Shown piece by piece: positions 44,479 through 56,200 of a stretch of 64,000 bases of DNA. Source of the stretch: Flavobacterium micromati. Lineage in GTDB: Bacteria > Bacteroidota > Bacteroidia > Flavobacteriales > Flavobacteriaceae. The stretch spans positions 310,001-374,000 of the forward strand of contig NZ_FQWF01000001.1 in NCBI RefSeq assembly GCF_900129585.1. Reading direction: 5' to 3'. The translations under genes were made by a program, and so were the position numbers. Positions within the stretch are counted from its first letter, which is position 1. Each line of letters starts with the position of its first letter. The notes beneath the pieces are model-generated. The model worked only from the letters and a program-made list of their open reading frames with translations, did no database searches and was not told the DNA's origin.

Positions 44479-45705
44479 TTATCTCAAAGGAAGTTGAATT
44501 TGTGGTAAAGGTTGACAAAGTGTTTTGTTAACTATTTTTTCTCTCATTAATTTTTTCTTGTTGAAGTGTCGGGAAATATTTTGAATTATTTCGGTATAAT
44601 TATCTGTTATTACATTTCGTTCAATATCCTTTTGCTCGTAATAAAAAACTTTGATTGATCGGCAATTTATATGCTCAAAAATTGTATGCAATAAAGTTCT
44701 ATCAGACAAACCGCATGAGTGACCCATAATTAAAACTTGAAATCTTCCAGTACCAATATAATCAAGCAAATTTTTATAATTAGAGTTTTGTAGATATTGG
44801 AATGACTTAAAATTTTTTAGATACTCGTTATCATCAATATTTTCAATCATTTTATAATCATCATCCATTTCGTCACCAAAGCCAAAATTTATTCTATTAC
44901 CAATATCTTCTAACCTCCCGTGAATTTGTATGTTTTCTATATTTCCATAATTTCTAAATTCACCATATTCCTTTGTAAGAGCAATATATTTGTCAACTGT
45001 TCTAGTATAATTAAAATTTAAAATACGGGTTTTTATTTCACTCCTTTTATTGATATAATCCTGATAAAAAGTCTTTAAATAATCCTGATCTTGACTCGAG
45101 AATTCTTGAAAATATTCTTCAGATCCTTTATTAATTTTAAATACAGCAGAAATAGGACCTATTTTAGAACTAGTATCAATTATATTGGTGATCAAATATC
45201 TCTCCAGCAGTTTTTGTACCTGTTCAAATTCCCTATTTAATTTTTCAACCTGATTTTTCTGCTCTTCCAACCAATATTGTTTGGACTTCGAAATATTTAG
45301 ACATTCAGATTTTACAATTCCCTTTAATATTCCATAATATTCGTTTTCTATATCAACCCAGTTTTGGATACATTTCTGATTAATTAATTTAAAAAAAGTG
45401 TTTTTATAAATAAGGACATGAGCTCTTGGATATTTTCCCGTTAAAATATTATTGCCATACTCCCGATAAATTTCAGCATCACTAAATTTTATAGAATCAT
45501 CACAAGCCAAAATCGCTGACGCTACATCATTTAAATTTTTAATGTTTTCAAATTCTACGTGGGTTTGTAAATCAAATGAAACAAACTCATCATTATGATT
45601 TGAATATATAATTCCTTTCCAATAGTCATCTATAAAATCTTTGTAAGAAGTTGGTAATCCATGCGCTAAATCAAATCCGTTTCCAATAATTACTAATCTA
45701 TTCAT
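44479..45705 (-). CDS. AbiH-family phage abortive-infection protein
   Basis: 408 residues. The N-terminus LVIIGNGFDLAHGLPTSYKDF is the hallmark of the AbiH family (first described as a lactococcal abortive-infection gene). The downstream LNFNYTRTVDKY, IQIHGRLED and IMGHSCGLSDRTLLHTIF are also family-like. Mid-protein charged segments look coiled-coil (QKNQVEKLNREFEQVQKLL). It is a single-gene defence system with no partner nearby. It is inserted between housekeeping genes and is more AT-rich than its neighbours by eye, which suggests acquisition. The mechanism in this family is not established to my knowledge. Confidence 0.88.
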   Translation of the reverse strand: MNRLVIIGNGFDLAHGLPTSYKDFIDDYWKGIIYSNHNDEFVSFDLQTHVEFENIKNLNDVASAILACDDSIKFSDAEIYREYGNNILTGKYPRAHVLIYKNTFFKLINQKCIQNWVDIENEYYGILKGIVKSECLNISKSKQYWLEEQKNQVEKLNREFEQVQKLLERYLITNIIDTSSKIGPISAVFKINKGSEEYFQEFSSQDQDYLKTFYQDYINKRSEIKTRILNFNYTRTVDKYIALTKEYGEFRNYGNIENIQIHGRLEDIGNRINFGFGDEMDDDYKMIENIDDNEYLKNFKSFQYLQNSNYKNLLDYIGTGRFQVLIMGHSCGLSDRTLLHTIFEHINCRSIKVFYYEQKDIERNVITDNYTEIIQNISRHFNKKKLMREKIVNKTLCQPLPQIQLPLR

Positions 45706-45723
45706 ACTTTATAATGCTTTTCT

Positions 45724-45731
45724 CAAATATA
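45724..45731 (-). promoter_or_regulatory. -7 element of abiH
   Basis: Minus-strand TATATTTG (45731-45724) matches TAnnTTTG, 18 bases before the ATG. No -33 at standard distance was seen. Confidence 0.4.
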
Positions 45732-45858
45732 GCATTTTCTCTTCTATGAAATTGTATGGCTTATAAGTTTCAAAAAAATAAAATGTTAAACCAAATTTTA
45801 CAACGAATCTAGTTTAAAAATAAATGCCTTAATTTTACAAAAAATCTAATTCTTTATT

Positions 45859-46641
45859 TTGAAACAAATTCAATTCAAAAACACGCAAATTTCTTTTTCT
45901 GATACTGGGAAAGGTACTGCTGTTGTCTTGCTTCATGGTTTCTTGGAAAACAAAAGCATGTGGGATTTTTATATTCCGGAATTTGCTAAAAAAAACCGCG
46001 TTATTGCCATTGATTTATTAGGACACGGATCAACGGAATGTTTGGGTTATGTGCAAACGATGGAAGACAATGCGGATGCTGTTCATGCCGTTTTATTAGA
46101 ATTGCGTATCCGAAAGGCCGTCTTTGTTGGTCATTCCATGGGTGGTTATGTAACGTTGGCTTTCGCCGAATTATACCCTGACATTATCAAAGGATTGGTT
46201 TTATTAAACTCTTCCGCAAAAGCCGACAGCGACGAACGAAAAATAAATCGGGATCGAGCTATCAAGGCGGTAAAACAATCTTTTATGAATTTTGTTTCGC
46301 TTTCTATTGCTAATTTATTCAGCGAATCGAATAGGGAGCGACTATCTTCAGAAATTGAACACGTAAAAAAAGACGCTTTAAAAACGCCGCTTCAAGGAAT
46401 TGTAGCCTCGCTAGAAGGAATGAAAATAAGACCCGACAGAGAAATTTTGTTACATATTACCCCTTTCCCTAAACTATTAATTCTGGGCAAAAAAGACCCT
46501 GTTTTAAATTATGAAGAAACTAAAGATCAGATAGAAAATACAGCAGTAAAACTGGTGACTTTTCCAGATGGGCACATGAGTCATATTGAAAACCAAGACG
46601 AATTACTCAATGTATTATTGGCTTTTTTCAAAAGCATTTAA
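45859..46641 (+). CDS. Alpha/beta-fold hydrolase
   Basis: 260 residues. The nucleophile Ser93 is in GHSMGG, the oxyanion HGFLENKSMW follows the second strand, and the catalytic Asp/His are in LGKKDPVLNY and DGHMSHIE. The substrate is unknown; many such proteins are esterases or lipases. The start codon appears to be TTG (45859), giving MKQIQFKNTQI, which aligns with typical family starts; no suitable ATG lies nearby. The 3' end overlaps by 3-4 bases the convergent ABC ATPase remnant. Confidence 0.88.
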   Translation: MKQIQFKNTQISFSDTGKGTAVVLLHGFLENKSMWDFYIPEFAKKNRVIAIDLLGHGSTECLGYVQTMEDNADAVHAVLLELRIRKAVFVGHSMGGYVTLAFAELYPDIIKGLVLLNSSAKADSDERKINRDRAIKAVKQSFMNFVSLSIANLFSESNRERLSSEIEHVKKDALKTPLQGIVASLEGMKIRPDREILLHITPFPKLLILGKKDPVLNYEETKDQIENTAVKLVTFPDGHMSHIENQDELLNVLLAFFKSI

Positions 46642-47308
46642 ATCATTCCTACTTTCAAATACCCTTTCTCCACTAAATCGTTTTTGTGTTTTAAGTGGTG
46701 CAGTTTGCCTTCTTTCATCAACGCTAGTTTCGCGGATACTTTTATCACGTTTTCATAATTGTGATCAGTGATAATGATACCTTTTTTGTTTGACATTTCT
46801 GTGATTAAATCATTCACTTTATCAATCATAATTGGTGATAAACCATTATAAGGCTCGTCAAGAAGAACAAATTTGGATGCGTTATTTAGGATTAATTTAA
46901 TTTCTAAATACCGCAATTCTCCGCCAGACAAATGCTTTATTTTTTTGCCAATATCGATTGAATCATTTCATCGGCGCAAAAGTCTTGTATTTTATCTTTA
47001 GTAATAGATAATGCGATTGTTTTTTTAACTGAAAATGAATTTGGAATAAAATTCTCTTGAGGCAAATAACTGATTTCGTTTAGCAAATCGCTCGTTTTAG
47101 ATTTTACGACACCATTAACGCGAACAAACTTAAAATCGGCAGCTTCAATTCCGAAAATAATTTTTAATAAGGTCGATTTGCCAGAACCATTTCTGCCTAA
47201 AATTCCAATAATATCGCCTGTTTGACATTTCAAGTACACATCCGAAATAATGATTTTTTCATTATAGTGTTTTTGGACACTGTCTACTTCTAATACACTT
47301 TTTGTCAT
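46638..47308 (-). pseudogene. ABC-transporter ATPase split by a frameshift in an A7 run
   Basis: The first part (residues 1-123) has Walker A GILGRNGSGKST and Q-loop SYLPQENF, and ends IQSILAKK-stop. The second part begins at the ABC signature LSGGELRYLEIK and continues with Walker B FVLLDEPYNGLSP and H-loop IIITDHNYEN. In the run GC-AAAAAAA-T at ~46940-46946 (minus strand), one more A would join them exactly. The joined length of ~223 residues is normal for an exporter ATPase. So this is a one-base deletion: a pseudogene, a sequencing error, or a slippage-rescued gene. It is cotranscribed with the small membrane protein upstream (ATGA overlap). Confidence 0.82.
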
Positions 47309-47529
47309 ACCAATCTCAAAATTTGGTTAATGAATAAAATCAAAACTAACGAAAAAGCAAAATTCATCAAAAAACTATAGACGAACAGTTGTATTTTTGA
47401 GATTCCGTTGTGATAATAAAACAAATATTCGTTTCTTGAATTCACTTCCTTAATTAACAAACTAATAAAGAAACCAAAAAAAATAAGCGCATACTTAAAT
47501 AGTTGAAATCCTCCACATACCATTGCCAA
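47305..47529 (-). CDS. Small membrane protein, probable ABC exporter component
   Basis: 74 residues with two membrane helices (about 9-27 and 50-72) joined by EVNSRNEYLFYYHNGISKIQ. Its stop overlaps the start of the ABC ATPase by 4 bases (ATGA), so it is translationally coupled to it and probably part of the same exporter. It begins MAMVCGGF; an in-frame ATG two codons later is equally good. It is very short for a permease, so it may be a truncated or accessory membrane subunit. No close family recognised. Confidence 0.6.
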   Translation of the reverse strand: MAMVCGGFQLFKYALIFFGFFISLLIKEVNSRNEYLFYYHNGISKIQLFVYSFLMNFAFSLVLILFINQILRLV

Positions 47530-47602
47530 TAAACTGACTGAGATATTTATTATTAAAGTACTTTTATAAAACTCGAATATGTTAGCTGGTTTTCTGATAG
47601 TT

Positions 47603-50368
47603 CTAAATTATTTTCTCTTTAAAAGGAATAGTATCATCTAAAATTTCACTGAGTAAAAGGACTATTTGTTCGACATAATTACTTAAAATTTTATCATCAA
47701 TAATACTATTCACCTCTTTATCTTCTTTAAAATTAAATGGAAGAAAACCTGCTTTTAAATTCTTGAAGGAAATAATTCCCGCTTCAATAGGTTTTTCTTT
47801 TGCTTCGCACTCGTACATGTAAGCATACGCAAGCACCTGAATAATCTTATCACTTTTAATATCATCCGTTAATCCATTCCACGATTTAAGCGTCACACTT
47901 GCTTTTTCTACTTTTCCCGTTTTGTAATCAATGATTCGAATGATTCCATTGCGTTCTTCAATTCGATCCACATTTCCTCTTATCAATACTGGGAAAGGCA
48001 AACTAGGATGCTGTAATTGTCTCTCGAAAGTTTGTTCTAACGCAAGAATTTTGATGGCATCACCATTCTTTATGCTTACCAATTCTACTTTGAGAAAGTT
48101 GGAAACATTACGCTTAGCAACTTCAAACGCTAATAAATTTCTTCCTTTTTTGATTTCGCCTTCTTTGTAAACCAATTTAAATTGTTTTAAAACCTCTTTG
48201 TCAATTTGTTTAAAACAGTTAAGAATATCGCTTTCGGAAATAAATTTGCCAATAAAAGGCTCGTATAAAACCTTCAATGTTTCATGAATAATGGTTCCCA
48301 ACGTATTCAAAGCAATATTTTCCTCGACCTCTTCCACTTCGCTGATGCGCAAAATTTTCTGAAAGTAAAATTGGATTGGATTACGAATGTAACTCGTCAA
48401 TGCCGATGGAGAAAAGCCTTTGTCTGCGATTTCCCTTAAGCGAACCATCACACTCTCCGATTTTGGAATAACCATTGCCTGATATGCTGTTTCAGGTAAA
48501 ACAGCATTATAAATTTCGTGTGTCAATCTATGATTAACCTGTTTTTCAACTTCGAGTTGGGTGATAAATCGGCTTTTTTCACCTGCGTCTATACCTTCAC
48601 TTTCGGTGTTATAAAGTAAATAGATATTCTTGGCTCGCTGCAGCAAATGATAAAAATGATAGGTATAAATAGCATCTTTCTCTTTGAAAGTAGGCAAACC
48701 TAATTCGCGTTTCACATCATAAGGAATAAACGAATTCTGGGATTTTCCAGCTGGAAATTTTCCTTCATTCATAGAGGTCACAATAACGGTATCAAAATCT
48801 AATACCCGACTTTCTAACACACCCATAATTTGTAAACCATTTAACGGTTCTCCTTCAAAAGAAACTTCAGCGAGATCAATCACTTGTTTATAAATGGCAT
48901 ATAGCGTTTCTATTTTATCAATATGTTTGTGCTTAGAGTAGTAATTAATCAGTTTATTGATAACTTTAAAAATTGCAAAAACAAAAGCTTTAGTAATTTT
49001 TTCCTCGTCATTATCGTTACTTAAATTTTCTTTTATGGTTTGCAATAATTTAGAAATCGTTTCTAAGACTGGAATGGACCCTTTTTCCCATTTTTGGAAT
49101 AAAAGTAGAAACAACTCACTTGGAATTAGATTCAATTCTACCAATTTATGGTGCGTAATAAAAGTATAATTATTTTGATTAATAATATGAACAAGAGTGC
49201 TAGTTTTAGCATACGGTTCGACTAATGAGTGTGTCAAAATATCAAGTACATCTTTGTAATAAAATACATAACTGCTGTTATTTCTTGATATTGCATTAGT
49301 GTGCATTTTAAATAATTTAGCGATCAAAATTTGAGCTGGATTGTTCTTACTAGAATATCCCATCGTAATGTTGAGTGCTCCAACCGCCGCAGGTAGAGAA
49401 TACAAAAGCGGAACTAATAGATTTTCATCTCCAAGAACGATAGCTACCTTGTCAAGTTTCCTATTTGGATTATCATGAATAATATTTTCAATTAGACTTC
49501 CAGCAATTTTGGCTTGACCAATTGTCTTGGGCGTACCAATAACATCAATATTTTTTGATTGCGAAAAATCATCTACAATCCATTCGAAAGGATGGGTTTT
49601 ATAGTGCTTCCAGCTTTCTTTGAAACGACGTACAAACAAACCCGCGTCATGATAGGGATCATTCAGAAAAGTTTGATCTACATCCCAATAAATTGTTCCT
49701 TGATCTGCTGCAACAAGGTGCTGAATTATTTTTTCCTCGGCTGCATTCAACGCATTAAAACCTGCAAAGAGGAATTTTTTATCTCTTACTGAATTTGTAA
49801 AATTATTGAGATTGTTTACCGCTTCCCGATAAATAAGACCTTGGTATCCTATTCCTTTATTCAATAAATGCGTGTAGAGCGATTGATAATAATTGGGCAG
49901 TAATTTCCAAAAATCAATATATTTTTCTAATAGGGAAGTCTTATTCTCAACTTCAATTCCCCATTTTTTAATATCCTCAATGTCTTTCAAATAAGAAAGC
50001 ACATGCGCTGGATCTAATAAATAGCGATCAATTTCATTAAAGTCTTGCAACAACGTTTTAGCCCAATTAGCAAATAACTCGAAAGACTGCTGATTCGATT
50101 TTTCAGTAATTGACAAATAAACTTCATAGAATTCGAATAGCAATTCGATAGGATCAATAGTACGGATACCTGCTATGTTTTGCACAAAATCTTCAATACT
50201 TATAATTTCAGGAGATAGAATATTTCTTGAAACTTGCTTTTTTAATGCTTCAATAAGGAATATTTTGGCTCGTTTATTAGGTAGAACGACAATGGTATTC
50301 GAAAGGGTAATGGAATAATTTTCAAGTAAAACGGAAGCAATCTTATCTAAAAAAGAAGTATTTATCAT
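47603..50368 (-). CDS. AddB-like PD-(D/E)XK nuclease
   Basis: 921 residues. The C-terminal ~220 residues are a RecB-type nuclease with IRIIDYKTGKVEKA (catalytic Asp and Lys) preceded by VDRIEERNG. The N-terminal part has degenerate helicase-like segments (VVLPNKRAKIFLIEAL) as in AddB/RexB. It should pair with the UvrD-type helicase-nuclease encoded at 53220-56630 to process double-strand breaks. The two genes are separated by ompA and kbl, an arrangement usual in Flavobacteriaceae as far as I recall. The iron-sulfur Cys of classical AddB are not obvious. Confidence 0.88.
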   Translation of the reverse strand: MINTSFLDKIASVLLENYSITLSNTIVVLPNKRAKIFLIEALKKQVSRNILSPEIISIEDFVQNIAGIRTIDPIELLFEFYEVYLSITEKSNQQSFELFANWAKTLLQDFNEIDRYLLDPAHVLSYLKDIEDIKKWGIEVENKTSLLEKYIDFWKLLPNYYQSLYTHLLNKGIGYQGLIYREAVNNLNNFTNSVRDKKFLFAGFNALNAAEEKIIQHLVAADQGTIYWDVDQTFLNDPYHDAGLFVRRFKESWKHYKTHPFEWIVDDFSQSKNIDVIGTPKTIGQAKIAGSLIENIIHDNPNRKLDKVAIVLGDENLLVPLLYSLPAAVGALNITMGYSSKNNPAQILIAKLFKMHTNAISRNNSSYVFYYKDVLDILTHSLVEPYAKTSTLVHIINQNNYTFITHHKLVELNLIPSELFLLLFQKWEKGSIPVLETISKLLQTIKENLSNDNDEEKITKAFVFAIFKVINKLINYYSKHKHIDKIETLYAIYKQVIDLAEVSFEGEPLNGLQIMGVLESRVLDFDTVIVTSMNEGKFPAGKSQNSFIPYDVKRELGLPTFKEKDAIYTYHFYHLLQRAKNIYLLYNTESEGIDAGEKSRFITQLEVEKQVNHRLTHEIYNAVLPETAYQAMVIPKSESVMVRLREIADKGFSPSALTSYIRNPIQFYFQKILRISEVEEVEENIALNTLGTIIHETLKVLYEPFIGKFISESDILNCFKQIDKEVLKQFKLVYKEGEIKKGRNLLAFEVAKRNVSNFLKVELVSIKNGDAIKILALEQTFERQLQHPSLPFPVLIRGNVDRIEERNGIIRIIDYKTGKVEKASVTLKSWNGLTDDIKSDKIIQVLAYAYMYECEAKEKPIEAGIISFKNLKAGFLPFNFKEDKEVNSIIDDKILSNYVEQIVLLLSEILDDTIPFKEKII

Positions 50369-50384
50369 TTTATAAAAATAAAAA

Positions 50385-50410
50385 AAACGCCCCGATAAAT
50401 CGAGGCGTTT
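50385..50410 (-). terminator. Terminator of ompA
   Basis: Stem AAACGCCCCGAT / ATCGAGGCGTTT (one mismatch) with a two-base loop, and a T-run on the minus strand. It lies 24-49 bases after the ompA stop. Confidence 0.85.
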
Positions 50411-50433
50411 TTGAAAAATATTTTAGAAGAAAA

Positions 50434-51867
50434 TTACTCTTTGATCAAAGAAATTTCAACTCTTCTGTTTTCAGCTTTTCCTTTAGCGTTTTTGTTAGAT
50501 GACATTGGTTTAGTCTCTCCAAAACCAGTAGATCTAAGTCTGTCAGTAGCAACTCCTTTTTCAATTAAATAATTTTTAACTGCAGCAGCTCTGTTCTCAG
50601 ATAAAGTTTGGTTTAATACGTTACTTCCGTCGCTATCAGTATGACCTTCAACTTGAAATTTTGAGTTAGGATACTCATTCAAGATTGCTGTAATTGACTC
50701 TAATACTGTGTAAGTACCTTTTTTGAAAGTAGCTTTACCAGAATCAAACAAAATTACTTTACCGTATTCATTTAAAGTTTTTAGCACTTCTTCTGAAACT
50801 TCTGGACATCCTTTGTTACTAGCTGGACCAGCAACAGTTGGACAAGCATCATCTTTGTCGAAAACACCGTCGTTGTCAGTATCTAAATAAGGACAACCTG
50901 CGTTATCTTTAGGACCTGCAACAGTAGGACATTTGTCATCTTTATCAGCAACACCATCTCCGTCTGTATCAGGACAACCTTTCATTGCAACTGAACCAGC
51001 AACTTCTGGACAAGCATCATCTTTATCAGCAATTCCATCTCCATCAGCATCTGGACAACCTTTCAATTCAGCTAAACCAGCTTCTGTAGGACATGCATCC
51101 TCGCTATCTTGAATACCATCTCCATCAGTATCAGGACATCCGTTGAATTGCTTTAAACCAGCAACATCTGGACATGCATCATCTTTGTCATAAATTCCAT
51201 CTCCGTCAGTATCTTTACCGCCAAATTTGAAAACAATACCAGCAGAGTGCTGGAAATGAGATGGAGCATCTGGAGTTCCAGAAGCATCTTCTCTGTCGCC
51301 AAAAGATTTTTTGTATCTAGTACTTAATTCTAAACCAACATTTTCAGTAAACCAAAAAGTTAATCCAGCACCAGGATTTAAAGTTCCATAACTACTATCT
51401 CCGAAGAAAGTATAACCTCCACCAACAGAAAGAGAAGGATCAATCACTTTAGATTTTATTAGACTCATGAAACTGTATCTAACAGTAGCGTCAATTCCGT
51501 AATACATTAAATCACCTGGATTTGATACTACCATTCCTCTAGAATCGTCGCCTGCAGCACCTGGTCTAAAATTCACATACTTATCAATCTTATTAACCGA
51601 TCCAGTAAGACCAAAAGAGAAATTATCTCCTATTGATCTGAATACGCTTAAATAAGATACAGATGGAAGAATGTTCCAGTTGTCTTTAACTGCAAAAGGT
51701 TGAGAGAAATGACGGTCAGCCCAATTATTTCCTCCACCAGCACTAGTTCTAGTATCCACAGCATTAGCTCCAAAAGAGATAGCCCATGGATTATTGCTGT
51801 CTTGTGCTTGAGAACTTAATCCCATCACCATCATTACAGCAACAAAAATTTTGTTTAGATGTTTCAT
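50434..51867 (-). CDS. OmpA-family outer-membrane protein with TSP3 repeats
   Basis: 477 residues: signal peptide (1-21, ending SSQAQ), beta-barrel ~22-215, and five or so thrombospondin type-3 calcium-binding repeats ~220-360 ([45 protein letters not shown] and others). A peptidoglycan-binding OmpA domain occupies ~365-477 ([49 protein letters not shown]). It is probably a major outer-membrane protein: codon use is strict, the promoter is textbook and a strong terminator follows. Confidence 0.96.
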   Translation of the reverse strand: MKHLNKIFVAVMMVMGLSSQAQDSNNPWAISFGANAVDTRTSAGGGNNWADRHFSQPFAVKDNWNILPSVSYLSVFRSIGDNFSFGLTGSVNKIDKYVNFRPGAAGDDSRGMVVSNPGDLMYYGIDATVRYSFMSLIKSKVIDPSLSVGGGYTFFGDSSYGTLNPGAGLTFWFTENVGLELSTRYKKSFGDREDASGTPDAPSHFQHSAGIVFKFGGKDTDGDGIYDKDDACPDVAGLKQFNGCPDTDGDGIQDSEDACPTEAGLAELKGCPDADGDGIADKDDACPEVAGSVAMKGCPDTDGDGVADKDDKCPTVAGPKDNAGCPYLDTDNDGVFDKDDACPTVAGPASNKGCPEVSEEVLKTLNEYGKVILFDSGKATFKKGTYTVLESITAILNEYPNSKFQVEGHTDSDGSNVLNQTLSENRAAAVKNYLIEKGVATDRLRSTGFGETKPMSSNKNAKGKAENRRVEISLIKE

Positions 51868-51904
51868 ACTTACTTTTTTTAATTACAATTTAGTTAATTA
51901 TTAG

Positions 51905-51935
51905 CAAAAATAGGACGTAAATTTTAAACTACAAA
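51905..51935 (-). promoter_or_regulatory. ompA promoter
   Basis: On the minus strand TTTG (51935-51932), 19-base spacer, TATTTTTG (51912-51905), an exact match to the Bacteroidota consensus. The leader to the ATG at 51867 would be about 30 bases. Confidence 0.82.
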
Positions 51936-51979
51936 ATTAAATGTTAAATAAAATATCTTTTACGATGCTAAAGTGGGAA

Positions 51980-53173
51980 TTATATAATATTCAGTGCTTT
52001 TCCGACCTCTGTAAATGCATTTACCGCTCTATTTATTTGCTCCATTGTGTGAGCAGCTGATAATTGTACTCTAATTCTTGCCTTATCTTTTGGCACTACA
52101 GGGAAAAAGAATCCTATAACATATATTCCTTTCTTTAATAATTCATCAGCCATTGTTTGAGACAATTTAGCATCATAAAGCATTACTGGAACAATTGCAG
52201 AATCTCCATCGATAATATCAAACCCTTTTTTTTTCATTTCTGATCTGAAATAGTTAGTATTTAACTCTAATTGATCACGAAGCGAAGTGTCTTTTTCTAG
52301 TATTTCAAAAACTTTGATCGAAGCTCCTACAATTGAAGGCGCTAAAGAATTTGAAAACAAATAAGGTCTAGAACGTTGTCTTAACAACTCAATAATTTCT
52401 TTTTTCGCAGTTGTATAACCGCCCATCGCTCCACCTAAAGCTTTTCCTAAAGTCCCAGTTACAATGTCTACACGACCCATTACACCTTTTGCTTCAAGCG
52501 TTCCTTTACCAGTTGCGCCAATGAATCCAGCTGCATGGCATTCATCGACCATAACCATTGCATCGTATTTATCAGCTAGATCGCATATTTTATCTAAGGG
52601 AGCAACTAAGCCATCCATAGAGAAAACGCCATCAGTAACTATTAACTTGAAACGACTTCCGGCTTCGGTTGCTTTAATTAACTGCTGTTCTAGGTCTTCC
52701 ATGTTGCTATTTTCATATCGATAGCGCGCCGCTTTGCACAAACGCACTCCATCAATAATTGAGGCATGATTCAAGCTGTCTGAAATTATACAATCCTCAG
52801 CTCCTAATAATGGTTCAAATACTCCCCCATTCGCATCAAAAGCTGCGGCATAAAGAATGGTATCTTCTAAACCGTAAAATTCAGAAATCTTTTTCTCTAA
52901 ATTTTTGTGAATATCCTGCGTTCCACAAATAAATCGAACGGATGACATACCAAAACCGTGACTGTCCAGCGCATCTTTTGCCGCCTTGATCACTTCTGGA
53001 TGAGAAGATAGTCCTAAATAATTATTTGAACAAAAATTTAAAACTTTCTCACCTGTAGATATCGTTATTTCTGTGCCTTGAGGCGAAGTAATAATTCTCT
53101 CCTTTTTAAAAATCCCGTTGTCTTCTATTGTTTGTAATTCTGATTGTAAATGTTCTTTTATTTTTCCGTACAT
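51980..53173 (-). CDS. kbl: Glycine C-acetyltransferase (2-amino-3-ketobutyrate CoA ligase)
   Basis: PLP enzyme of the threonine-degradation pathway, 397 residues. The PLP lysine is Lys244 in [34 protein letters not shown], and [11 protein letters not shown] (the Asp that contacts the pyridine nitrogen) are all present. Flavobacteria place it between ompA and the AddA-like gene. The partner threonine dehydrogenase is not in this window. Confidence 0.96.
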   Translation of the reverse strand: MYGKIKEHLQSELQTIEDNGIFKKERIITSPQGTEITISTGEKVLNFCSNNYLGLSSHPEVIKAAKDALDSHGFGMSSVRFICGTQDIHKNLEKKISEFYGLEDTILYAAAFDANGGVFEPLLGAEDCIISDSLNHASIIDGVRLCKAARYRYENSNMEDLEQQLIKATEAGSRFKLIVTDGVFSMDGLVAPLDKICDLADKYDAMVMVDECHAAGFIGATGKGTLEAKGVMGRVDIVTGTLGKALGGAMGGYTTAKKEIIELLRQRSRPYLFSNSLAPSIVGASIKVFEILEKDTSLRDQLELNTNYFRSEMKKKGFDIIDGDSAIVPVMLYDAKLSQTMADELLKKGIYVIGFFFPVVPKDKARIRVQLSAAHTMEQINRAVNAFTEVGKALNII

Positions 53174-53219
53174 GTTATTTATTTTTAAATTCTGTTTGTG
53201 CTAAAAATTAATTTTAAGA

Positions 53220-56200
53220 CTACAAATTTACCACATCAATTTCTTTTCCTATATAAATAAGTGCTTTTTTTACGACTTTATAACCCATCAATTCAATAGC
53301 TTTTTGATAATTATCTAATTGTTGCTTGTATTTAGCTTGATGTACACCAGTTTTATAGTCCAATAGTAACACCTCATTGTTATTTGTTAAAACCATTCGG
53401 TCTGGCTTAATAATACCACCTTCCTTTTGGATAATTGTTTGCTCATTCAAAATTTCATTTCCTTCCTCAAAAAATTGGACTAACTCGGGATGATTAACAA
53501 TTTCGCAAATAGTAGTGTTAACCGTATCTTTTTGAATAAAAGTAATTAGTCCATTTTCAATTGCCTTAGCCACCGCCAACTCAATGTCATCATTTCTTTT
53601 TATAAAAGATAATATTTCGTGAATCACATTTCCGTATTCTATCGCTTCCTGCTGATGCGTCCCCCACATTAATGACTCTCGCTGGGCAATTTTTATATTT
53701 TTAGGATCTAAAATCTTATCAACCATCGGAATCACTTTTGACGTGTCAACATGTTGCTTACTAATTGATAATTTGGCTTCATTACCAAAATGATAATTGA
53801 GCTGATTTTCTTGAAATAAACCTTCACTATTAATGTAATTGGTAAAAAAGGAACTCATATTGTTTTTTGGAAAATCGCCATTTCGAGATAAATTCATACT
53901 CGAAATTATATAAAGTTGCTCTTCGGCTCTGGTCAAAGCAACATACAAAACATTAATATTGTCTAGTAATTCTTCTTGTTTTTTCTGGTTGTAGACCTCC
54001 GCCGCGGCCGATCCATAACTTTCTACAGCGCTGTTATTGTCAATTAAAACTTTGGGTAAGCCAAATTCTTCTTCCTCGGCGCCAAGCCATAATTTATCTT
54101 TAGGCTTTCTATTATAGTCCTCTTCTGCAAAAGGAAAAATTACCACTGGAAATTCTAATCCTTTCGATTTATGGATCGTCATAATCCGAACTGCATTAGT
54201 TCCTTCTGGAGACGGAATACTAAATTTTTCTCCGTTTTTATCCCAGAAACTTAAAAAATCTGAGATTCCTGCTTGATTGCGAATATCTCTTTCTAAGACA
54301 ATATCGAGAAAATATTGAACGTAAGCATTTCCCACTCCTGTTGCAGGGGAAGCTACTGATGTGTCCTGATAATTTTTCTCAAAACTGCTAGCTCTTCCTT
54401 TGGCGGTTTGGTGGGCTAGGAATTTACTAACGATAATTTCTACGGCTTCATACAATGATTTTTTTCGAATATTTTGAAATGACAATTCAACGTTAAAAGT
54501 CATTAGCCAATTTTCAAAATCAGCTTCCTGTTTCTGATTGATACCTTGAGCGATAAAATCGTGAACCGGTAAATGGTTCTGGCTGTTTTGACCCAAATAT
54601 TGGAGGAAGTTAGCTTTTGCTTCAAGATCTGAACTGTTTTTTAAATATTTTAGTAGGTTTATGATTAAACGAACTTCAGTGGCGTTTTGAATCATTAAGG
54701 TTTCCGATGATAGAAGTGGAATCCCTTTCTCTGTCAAAAAATTTGCAATTGCAATTCCTTGACTTCGTTTTCTAGTTAAGATCACAATATCTTTGTAGAG
54801 AAATCCTTGATCCATTACTTTATGAATTGTATCTAATGTTGCTGCAACAAACAACTCTGTTTTGTCTAGTGCATCATCGTCAACTAAAGATTCAAGATTA
54901 ACATCAGCTTTTTCAACTTTTGGAATAAAAGAAATATTTACATACCCGCCTGTTTTAGTATTTGTTTTTTGACCGCTATGATTTTCATACAAATCTTTAT
55001 AATCAGGATGAACAAATTCATTCGATAACAGTTTAAAAAAGTCATTATTGAATTGGATTATTTGCGAATAACTACGGTAATTTTTATCTAAATGTTCGAG
55101 TCTCTTATCAGGATTACTAAACGGATTTTTATTTTTACTCAACTCAATAAACTGCTCGGCTTTTCCACCACGCCAGCGATAAATTGATTGTTTAGGATCA
55201 CCTACAATCATCAGTGTTCCTTTTACTCCAAAATCATCTTGGCCTGCAAGTGCGTTATCTATTAACGGAATCAAATTTTGCCATTGCATTTCAGAGGTGT
55301 CTTGAAATTCATCAATAAAAAAATGACGGTATCGCTCGCCCAATCGCTCATATATAAAAGGAGCGGGTTGGTTTTGAATTTCTCGGTGAATGATGGCATT
55401 GAATTCTGAGATTGACAGTACATTTTGTTCCTGCTGAATCTTTGCTAACTCGTTACTTACTGTGTTTAACAAAGACAAAGGTGTGATGTTTTTAAGGAAC
55501 GCTTTATAGAAATTTATTTTTTCGAAAGTAGCATACACTTTAGTCAGAATTTGTAAAAACTCTGGAATAAGGTTTTCTATGATTGCTTTATCTTTAGCTG
55601 TTTTATTTATAGCAATATCTTCAAACACATGAAACATTTTGTTCTTAGGATTGAATTTTCCTTGCTGAATGCTGTTTATGTGATTGGGGAAAGTTCCTCT
55701 TGAAAAGGATTTCACATCAATCCCGTTTTTTTCGATTAATGCTAACGCTTCTTCTGCAAAAACAATAGTTTGTCTTTCTAAATCTTTGCAAGCCTCAATT
55801 AGTTTTTTTTTAATTTCTACAAATTCCTCGATGGTTTTATCTTGAAAATGAGTAATTTCATTTCGGTTATTTTCATTGAGAACTAAACGACCTGTTTCTA
55901 AAATTTCTCTGGAAATATCCCACGATTTATCATCATCGGTTTTTTCCATTGTAAAATCGATTAATAACTTTGTCAAGGTTTCATCTTCTCCCGCTTGAGC
56001 TATGATAGCATCTACGGCTTCTACAAGTAAATTCTCGGTGTCTAATGTAACTTCAAAAGTCATGGGTAAACCCAAATCGTGAGCAAAAGCCCGTATCACT
56101 TTATGGGTAAATTTATCAATTGTGGAAATATCAAATGCCGCATAATTATGAATAATATGCTTGATAATTTGTTGCGATTTAAACTTTATTTGCAAAATGG

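Noticed and set aside
46638..47308. Two separate small ABC proteins
   Set aside because: Walker A and the LSGGE/Walker B parts are on either side of a one-base frameshift in an A-run and together give a normal-length ATPase.
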